A DNA stretch of 64,000 nt from contig BSBM01000637.1 of assembly GCA_027924585.1 (NCBI GenBank), forward strand, positions 5,828,001 to 5,892,000, given 5' to 3'. Positions within the stretch are counted from its first letter, which is position 1. Each line of letters opens with the position of its first letter. The position numbers and the translations under genes are program-made. The notes beneath the pieces were generated by a model. That model was not told the origin of the DNA, searched no databases, and saw only the letters and a program-made list of their open reading frames with translations. Positions 57,901 through 64,000 of the stretch are shown one piece after another. This stretch comes from Larix kaempferi (Eukaryota; Streptophyta; Pinopsida; Pinales; Pinaceae).

Positions 57901-58906
57901 ACTATGCTACTCATGATATAGAACTTGCAGCCATAGTACATGCCTTGAAGATGTGGAGGAATTACTTAATGGGAAGAAAATTCGAGTTAAGGACAGACCA
58001 TTGTGGTCTGAAATACTTGTTTGATCAGCCAATGTTAAATGCTAGGCAAGCCAGATGGTTGGAATTTTTGTGTGAATTTGATTTTGAGATCAAACATATA
58101 AAAGGGAAAGAAAACAAGGTGGCTGATGCACTCAGCAGGAAGGTACATGAAATGTATGTGGCAGCGCTTAGTACTTGCCAACCAGATTTGAAGCAGCAGA
58201 TTGTTAGCCGTATGGTTGAGGATAAAGTGTATGAGCAGATAAAGGACAAATTGCAGCAGCAAGACCTTGGCAAGAAGTATGAAGGTTATCATTTGGAGGA
58301 AGACGGAGTTCTTACCTATAAGAATAGAGTCTATATTCCAAATGCGGCAGATTTAAGGAGAATGGTTATGGATGAGATCCATAAAGCTCCATACTCTGGT
58401 CACCCAGGATATCAGAAAACAATTGCTACAGCAAGAAAATATTATTTTTGGCCAGGTATGAAGAAGGACATCGCTGAATACATCTCTAAGTGCATGGAAT
58501 GCCAGTAGGTGAAGGTGGAACACCAACACCCAGCAGGTTTATTGCACCCAGTGCCAATTCCAGAATGGAAATGGGAAATAATCTCCATGGATTTTATTAC
58601 AGGATTGCCAATGACTAAGAAACAACATGATTCCATCATGGTTGTGGTGGACAAGTTAACAAAGGCAGCACATTTTATACCGGTTAAGTCCACACATAAA
58701 TCCGATGCCATTGCAGATATTTTCATGAAGGAAATTTTCAGATTACATGGGTTACCTAAGGCAATAATTTCTGACAGGGATACCAAGTTCACTTCTAATT
58801 TTTGGAAAGCTCTCTTTGCAGATTTGGGTACACAGTTGAACTTTAGCACCGCGTACCATCCTCAAACAGACGGGCAAACAGAAAGAGTAAATCAGGTACT
58901 TGAATA
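54957..58906 (+). pseudogene. gag-pol: Gy2 gag-pol polyprotein, two stops, truncated in integrase
   Basis: The start is ATG 54957 (or 54966). Upstream codons in this frame are not needed, since Gy1 is homologous from the same point. Gag is followed by knuckle [13 protein letters not shown] (56139-56177, spacing CX2CX3HX4C), protease [12 protein letters not shown] (Asp 56358), and RT with FLDD at 57363-57374. TAA at 57723 replaces a Lys codon of Gy1. RNase H follows (Asp 57810), then the integrase HHCC finger (about 58380-58505). TAG at 58506 replaces a Gln codon. The integrase core has all three acidic residues (58590, 58773, 58881). The gene then breaks at 58906. No frameshift was seen. The product would be a Ty3/gypsy chromovirus-type polyprotein; the chromodomain, if present, is beyond D. 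Confidence 0.95.
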
Positions 58907-60342
58907 TGTTGGGGCCAAGGTCGCAGCTATAGTAAAAGCTGCGAATTTTGGGAAAAAGTACGAGTATGGAAGGGAAGTGCTAATTTTGGGACAAGCACTA
59001 AGTTTTGGGTAAGAAGGAGACGGTGCGCAGTACGGTGCCAGATGGATGATCTCAGCGCAGATCACGGACCGGAAATTGCGGAGCTCGCGCGCACGTCATC
59101 GAAGAATGAAGGTGGCTCAGCTACCATAATAAATAAGGCGATGGAGTAGAGGGCTCAGCTACCCTCATTTAAAGGCTCAGTACAGAAGTTATGGTTGCTC
59201 GGATCAAGGAGGAGCAACGGACCAGAGCATTGAAGGCGAAGGACGATCGCCCATACCCACAATCTGCGTCGGAATTCATGGAGCCTGCAGGAAGCGGCGA
59301 CGTGACTGCAAGCGGCGCCTACAGTACACCTAGCCATGTGCGTGGTTAGGGTTTTTGGGAATCACTGTTGGGAAAGGCCCACAGTTTTGTAAAGGTGTGA
59401 CCGTCATGGCCACCTATATATATGAATAATTGTAATGGGTAGAAGGGTTTTTTGAAGAGTTAGAGAGAGCTAGATAGACTGTTAGATAGCCAGTCTAAAG
59501 GATAGATCATGTGTTGATTATCCTTCACTGTATTTTCTACCCAGTGTGTAGAACTAGAGAGGAAACTGGATAGCCGAGGAGCTAATCCCTGAGTTGCCAG
59601 ACAGTCTGAGTCGACGTCTGTGCCTTTGTAATCTCCATAGAGAGGAGACTTGATTGAGAGAAGGGCTCCCAGCTGTGTGCGTGGAGTTTCCTGGAAAGAT
59701 CTAAGGCTGCAGCTGTGTGCGCAGCATATTGTATACTCTACCATTTTCTGGTTAATATAACACTCCCGTGGACGTGGTTTTCCTCGAGGAGATGAGCTTC
59801 ACATATATCTTCTTGTTATAATGTTTGCGTGAATAATAACTGTTTAAGATCATTACCTGTGTGTACATCTTTTGCATCATCTTTGCGACTGTTTAAGTGA
59901 GTGTAGGAAGGTCCTTTATAGTTATAATAGCCGAGTATAGAAGGAGTGGTGGAACGCTGTCGCTGCAGCGATCGAGTTTCGCGTGACTGCGATGAGTGCG
60001 CAGGGCGAGAAGGTATTTTAGCGCATCGACGCAAGGAATAGGCGCCTTCCGCGCCCGGAGGACGAGACTGCACAGTGGGTCTGCAGGAAGGAAGGCATCC
60101 GCGCAGTGGTGTCGCGAGGCCTGCGGGAAAGTCCGACCGCCGATATAAGGGGAAGAAGAAGATATATAGAACAATCTCAGCGTCACCACGGTTAAGGAAA
60201 GCTGATTCCTTAACCCCCCCATAGCCACTTCGGGTGAGACCTCGAGCTTCCGCGCAGCTCGTTGCCGAGAGGGCCAGTGCGCCAAGGGGTTTTGTTGCTG
60301 CGCTTCATTAAAACCCGGGTCTGCCCAGTAAAGCAGCCAACA
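58907..60342 (+). repeat. Element D 5' LTR
   Basis: 1436 bases; no second copy in the window. Boundaries rest on the break in Gy2's gene at the left and on the CCAACA end at the right, which matches the end of element C's LTRs. GCGCAG words are frequent, as in C. Confidence 0.8.
59415..59428 (+). promoter_or_regulatory. Candidate TATA box in element D LTR
   Basis: TATATATATGAATA, about 510 bases into the LTR, well placed for a U3/R boundary. Confidence 0.5.
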
Positions 60343-60701
60343 AATGGTTCCGTTGCCGCGTGAGCGAGACTTCTTATTCCAGTGACGCGCGAGATTGAGG
60401 AGCCAACAAATGGTTCCGTTGCCGCGTGAGCGAGACTTCTTATTCCAGTGACGCGCGAGATTGAGGAGCCAACAAATGGTTCCGTTGCCGCGTGAGCGAG
60501 ACTTCTTATTCCAGTGACGCGCGAGATTGAGGAGCCAACAAATGGTTCCGTTGCCTTATGACTTTTTGATTACATTACTTCCATGGCTTTGAACCCTGTT
60601 GATTGAGCCAACAAATGGTTCCGTTGCCTTATGACTTTTTGATTACATTACTTCCATGGCTTTGAACCCTGTTGATTGAGCCAACAAATGGTTCCGTTGC
60701 C
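60337..60701 (+). repeat. Six-fold repeat of the LTR-end/primer-site junction of element D
   Basis: CCAACA followed by AATGGTTCCGTTGCC occurs six times, at 60337, 60403, 60469, 60535, 60608 and 60681. The first four starts are spaced exactly 66 bases and the last two steps are 73 bases, with different filler. The first copy is the real LTR end. TGGTTCCGTTGCC has the form of a primer site (TGG first) for a tRNA I cannot name. Confidence 0.9.
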
Positions 60702-60802
60702 TTGTGACTTGTTCCTGTAAGACTTACTAGTTACGCGACATCTGAGATTGTTGCTGAAGAAAACATAAGGTTCTGTTACACTGAGACTTGCTCAGTTAAC
60801 AA

Positions 60803-61288
60803 ATGTGTTACTGGAATCCTACAGCTAAAGAAATTGGAGATTGGTTTAATTTAAAGGCTAAAGAGTTCGCTGAACAAGAAAATAGAAGCCTTACGTTTCA
60901 AACAGAAGACTGGTTACAGAAGTATATTTATGCTGACCTTTACGAAATTTTCTTTGTTACGTTTGCATTGGAGTTACACGCTTGGATAGCCAAGTTAGCA
61001 GATTCTACACCTACGCTGCATATTGATCGACCCGTCACGTGGACGCCTGAGCTAGTCAGTATTGTGAAGCGGATCGACAATTCTGTTTCCCGCGCAGTAT
61101 ACTTTTGGTTGAATAGTCTACTGAAAGGTTTCATTACCGAATTTGCAGTTGATACAAGAAAGAGTTTCAGTGAAGCTGAGAGGAGTTTCTTCCAAGTACA
61201 CAGAGGTAAGTTCTTAAATTCTCTGAACTTATGGATTAAAATGCTTCTGTATGAAAAAGGAAAGCTATGTATTGCTTCTGATGAATAG
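60803..61288 (+). CDS. Element D N-terminal domain ahead of gag (unknown)
   Basis: 161 codons from ATG 60803 to TAG 61286. The protein is rich in Trp, Phe, Leu and Glu (start MCYWNPTAKEIGDWFNLKAK) and predicted mostly helical by eye. It lacks a signal peptide, a membrane segment or a motif I recognise. The next frame (gag, ATG 61301) is in the same phase, only the TAG and four codons away. So this may be the N-terminus of one gag polyprotein broken by a stop, or a separate ORF joined by readthrough. Extra ORFs upstream of gag are known in Ogre-type elements, but I see no specific similarity. Element C has an unknown frame at the same position. Confidence 0.65.
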   Translation: MCYWNPTAKEIGDWFNLKAKEFAEQENRSLTFQTEDWLQKYIYADLYEIFFVTFALELHAWIAKLADSTPTLHIDRPVTWTPELVSIVKRIDNSVSRAVYFWLNSLLKGFITEFAVDTRKSFSEAERSFFQVHRGKFLNSLNLWIKMLLYEKGKLCIASDE

Positions 61289-61300
61289 CATAGACAAGTA

Positions 61301-64000
61301 ATGTCCATAGATTCTGATAGTGATCCTGAAGTTATTGGTTGCACTCGTAGTGGAAAACGATATAAAGTAGGCCTTGACCAATATTCTGTTGAGTCTAGCC
61401 CAGACGATAGCCAAGTCCCTAGAACAAGCCATATAGAACGACAAGGGAGTGCTCATATCCCTTATTACCCCTTTACACCGCAAAAACCAGACGGAGCTCA
61501 GTATAATCCTACAGTAACACCTTCTAGTAGCCCACACGGTACTTCTAGTACCTCTGTACCACCTTTGTTTAACCATCCCGGAGGCACAGCTACAGTACCT
61601 CCACTTCAAACCCGCGCAAGAAGGATGGGTGATGACATGAAGCTACCAACTTTTAGAGGAACATGGATAGAAGACCCTGAGCAGCACTAGTTCTTATGTG
61701 AAGCCATTTGGACAATTAAGCAAATTAATGACGATGCTGTTAAACTGGTTCAGTTAGCAACCACACTAAGAGAAAGAGCCTTGACTTGGTTCATGAAATA
61801 CTCAGCAGCACAGAATAGGACGCTTGCTGAGGTAAGAAATGCTATGATTCGGGAATTTAAGAAACCTAAATCAGAATCACAGTGTATAACAGAGCTCAAA
61901 GACATCAAACAGTTACCTACAGAATCAGTATGGGACTTTGACCAGAAGTTCAAAGCCTTGATAGATCAAGTAAGCTTCGAGTTTGCACCACAGCAACATA
62001 AAGAATGGTTCATTGCTGCACTGCTCCCACACATTAGACTTCCTCTTATGCAACAGAATCTCAATACTCAGGAACAAGCTCTAGAGATGGCTATGAAACT
62101 AGAAGCTTCGCCAATTGCAGGAACAAGCAATGATGTTGCACATTTACAGAACCAATTAGCAAACTTAACCTTGCAAGTGCATGATATTAAGAAAGGCAAG
62201 GAGATTAAGGAAGAAATTTGGTGTACAAAATGTAAAGCCCAAGGTCATTCAAAGGACCATTGTCCTGTTTTCATAGACTATATTGCAACTGGAGCACCTA
62301 ATCCTTTACCACAGGCACAAGGGCCTTGGTGCGAAATCTGTAGAACTAGAGGTCATAGACCACAAGAATGTCACTTACTCCAGAAATATGTGCAAACCCC
62401 AAAGAATCTCTATTGTAATTTCTGTAAATCAGTAGGTCATGATGAGAACAATTGTAGAGCATATGATCTTATGATAGAAAGAAAGCATGATGTTTATAGG
62501 GTACAAGCAGAGACACAAGGACCCACAGCAGGTCCACCTTATGACCAAACTCGGGACGCCCGAGCAGCAAATTACAGAGGACGCGGACGCACAACAAATT
62601 TTGGTCGCGGAAGAGGACAGATCACTTGTTATAATTGCGGAACACAAGGTCATTTTGCTAGGGATTGCCAAAATCCTACAACCCTCTGCAGGTATTGTAA
62701 ATCTTCTGACCATATCATTGAAGAATGCCCTCAGTTACAGGCTAAGATGCAAGCAAAGACACCACAGGTCAATCAGAATATCCAGTTGATTGGAGCAGAA
62801 AAAAGAGAACCAGACCCTACAGTTAATATAGTGACACGCAGTGGAGCAACCACTGGTGTGCAAGAGATGGGAACGGGAAAGCAAGCGACGCAATGGGTGC
62901 GCCACGCTAACATTAAACCAGCCCCACTTAACCTACAGAATCAAAAAGAAGCATTTAAGCAAGCTCAAGAGTATTTCTCAGATCCGAGAGCTTCAAGTTC
63001 TGCCGCAATTCCGCAGAACATTAGTAGATCGCAAGTGCTAAGACAAGACAACCTGGTACAAGAACAGGCCACTACAGCTGGAAGACCTGATGATGATGAT
63101 GAGCATGCACGAGGCAATGTTCAAGCATTCCTGCGACAATGTTTAGAACTGTTGCGCAATAAAAAAGCAACTCTAGAACTCCAACACCTGTTGGATCAGT
63201 GCCAACACTCTGCTTCGACGAACACACCGCAGTGTGCTGTTCACCAGATCAGGAGTCACATTAGAACTGGAAAAGAGATGAGGCTCACAGCGCAGATTGG
63301 AGCATTTGAAATGGATGAAGTCATGTTAGATTTGGGCTCTGAAGCCAATGTTCTCACTATGCAGACATGGGAACAGATGGGAAGCCCTCAGCTTACAAGA
63401 TCCCCTATCCAGCTAAGACTCGCAAATCAGCAACGAGTCTCTCCATTGGGCAGATTACCCAATGTACCTATTGATATTGAAGGAGTAAGAAGCTCTGCAG
63501 ATTTTGAAGTAATCAAAATTATGGATGATAGTAGACCATACCCAGCGCTGTTAGGAATAGACTGGGCATGTGATAATTTGGCTGTCATTAACCTGAAGAA
63601 AAGACAGATGACCTTTGAGGATGACCAGATCAGGGTCATCGCACCTCTTGATCCTATTCAAGGACCAAGATATATGGAACCCATTCGCGCAGAAGAGGAA
63701 GCGCGCCACATGGAAAGCTTGTATCAGATGACCACTAACCACAGTGACTATGTCAACCCCACGGCAGACGGCCATATCAGCTGGCGATGTGATAGCTCGT
63801 GCACATCAGATTCAGATGCAGGATTGGAAAACTGGCAGAATCGTCTACATGAGGTTTCTGCAAGACGTTGCGCCATGATAACTAAATCCATTCGATGGAT
63901 TGGAACAGAATTAACTGACACTCCAACTTTTGATGGTCTAACCGAAGCAACTAAATTCATACAGGAATATGAACAAAAGCTTCCAGAACCACAGCGCATA
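61301..64000 (+). CDS. gag-pol: Element D gag-protease (partial, one internal stop)
   Basis: Open in one phase from ATG 61301 to the window end, except TAG at 61688 where a Trp codon is likely. It has an acidic Ser/Pro-rich start, then a retrotransposon gag domain (about 61640-62130: TFRGTWIEDPEQ, LTWFMKY and similar). Five CCHC knuckles of exact spacing CX2CX4HX4C follow (62222-62263, 62330-62371, 62414-62455, 62627-62668, 62687-62728), with an Arg/Gly-rich stretch (YRGRGR, FGRGRGQ) before the fourth. Protease has MLDLGSEANVL (Asp 63329) and ALLGIDWACD (about 63547). The last 250 bases (GTELTDTPTFDGL...) may begin a further gag-like or linker region before RT. It is the best-preserved reading frame in the window after Gy2. 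Confidence 0.9.

Larger units (their letters stand above)
51832..58906 (+). mobile_element. Gy2: nearly intact Ty3/gypsy element, 3' part displaced by D
   Basis: A 1713-base 5' LTR, Met primer site, leader with a 31-bp array, then gag-pol from 54957 in one frame with only two internal stops. It is split inside the integrase gene at 58906 by element D, so the integrase end and 3' LTR lie past the window. The LTR ends TGTCACGTCCCC / GGGGACGTGACA are perfect 12-base inverted repeats. It sits inside element E's LTR, so it is younger than E. It is the best-preserved autonomous-type member of the Gy family here. Confidence 0.93.
58907..64000 (+). mobile_element. Element D: LTR retrotransposon (gypsy-type gag-protease), 5' part
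   Basis: The LTR 58907-60342 has ends TGTTGG / CCAACA. It is followed by a repeated primer-site region, then an open frame with an unknown N-terminal domain, gag with five zinc knuckles, and protease, continuing open to the window end. RT, integrase and the 3' LTR are outside. It is inserted in Gy2's integrase gene; the presumed left target copy is GAATA (58902-58906). The protease and gag style fit a Ty3/gypsy element not closely related to Gy1/Gy2. It is the youngest insertion in the nest. Confidence 0.88.

Noticed and set aside
54957-58508. Gy2 gag-pol as a domesticated host gene
   Set aside because: It has an LTR, primer site, two stops and a truncating insertion; no sign of a host promoter or retained single domain.

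Overview
This window is repeat-dense nuclear DNA of a large-genome seed plant. Nearly all of it is LTR retrotransposons inserted into one another. I see no intact host gene, tRNA or rRNA gene, and nothing bacterial. The style of the Ty3/gypsy polyproteins (variant knuckle CX2CX3HX4C, DPGSTHS protease, FLDD reverse transcriptase), long LTRs and deep nesting suggest a gymnosperm, probably a conifer. That assignment is inference from family resemblance.

Layout, left to right. (1) 1-299 is a fragment of an LTR. (2) 300-14528 is Gy1, a degenerate Ty3/gypsy element on the + strand whose gag-pol carries 11 premature stops in one frame; its 5' LTR is split by element A (1314-5814), a non-coding LTR element with a tRNA-Arg-like (Ogre/Tat-type) primer site. 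(3) 14529-26217 is element C, a short non-autonomous element encoding a degraded coiled-coil protein; its 5' LTR is truncated and its 3' LTR is split by a Ty1/copia element (17840-24783) that keeps only the end of RT plus RNase H. (4) 26218-28097 and 36423-37479 are AT-rich spacer separated by element B (28098-36417, minus strand), a Tat-like element with only gag tail and protease, flanked by a perfect 5-bp duplication. (5) From 37480 to the window end there is a four-level nest. Element F (minus) is split in its 5' LTR by element E (minus). E is split in its 5' LTR by Gy2 (plus). Gy2 is split in its integrase gene by element D (plus). D runs off the window.

How the parts relate. Gy1, Gy2, E and F share an initiator-Met-type primer site and related LTR ends. 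Gy1, Gy2 and E also share short conserved LTR blocks, so they look like one extended family with autonomous (Gy1, Gy2) and non-autonomous (E, F) members. E has no coding capacity, yet its two LTRs are almost identical, so it moved recently and presumably in trans. Between primer site and gag these elements carry tandem arrays. In E and Gy2 these are CpG-rich 31-bp units built of two small palindromes; Gy1 has a different G-rich array in the same place. C and D form a second family (LTR ends TGTTGG...CCAACA). D has an extra N-terminal domain ahead of gag, five CCHC knuckles, and a six-fold repetition of its LTR-end/primer-site junction. A and B form a third, Tat-like group sharing a degenerate repeat region built on CGAGCTCGTTAAAAA.
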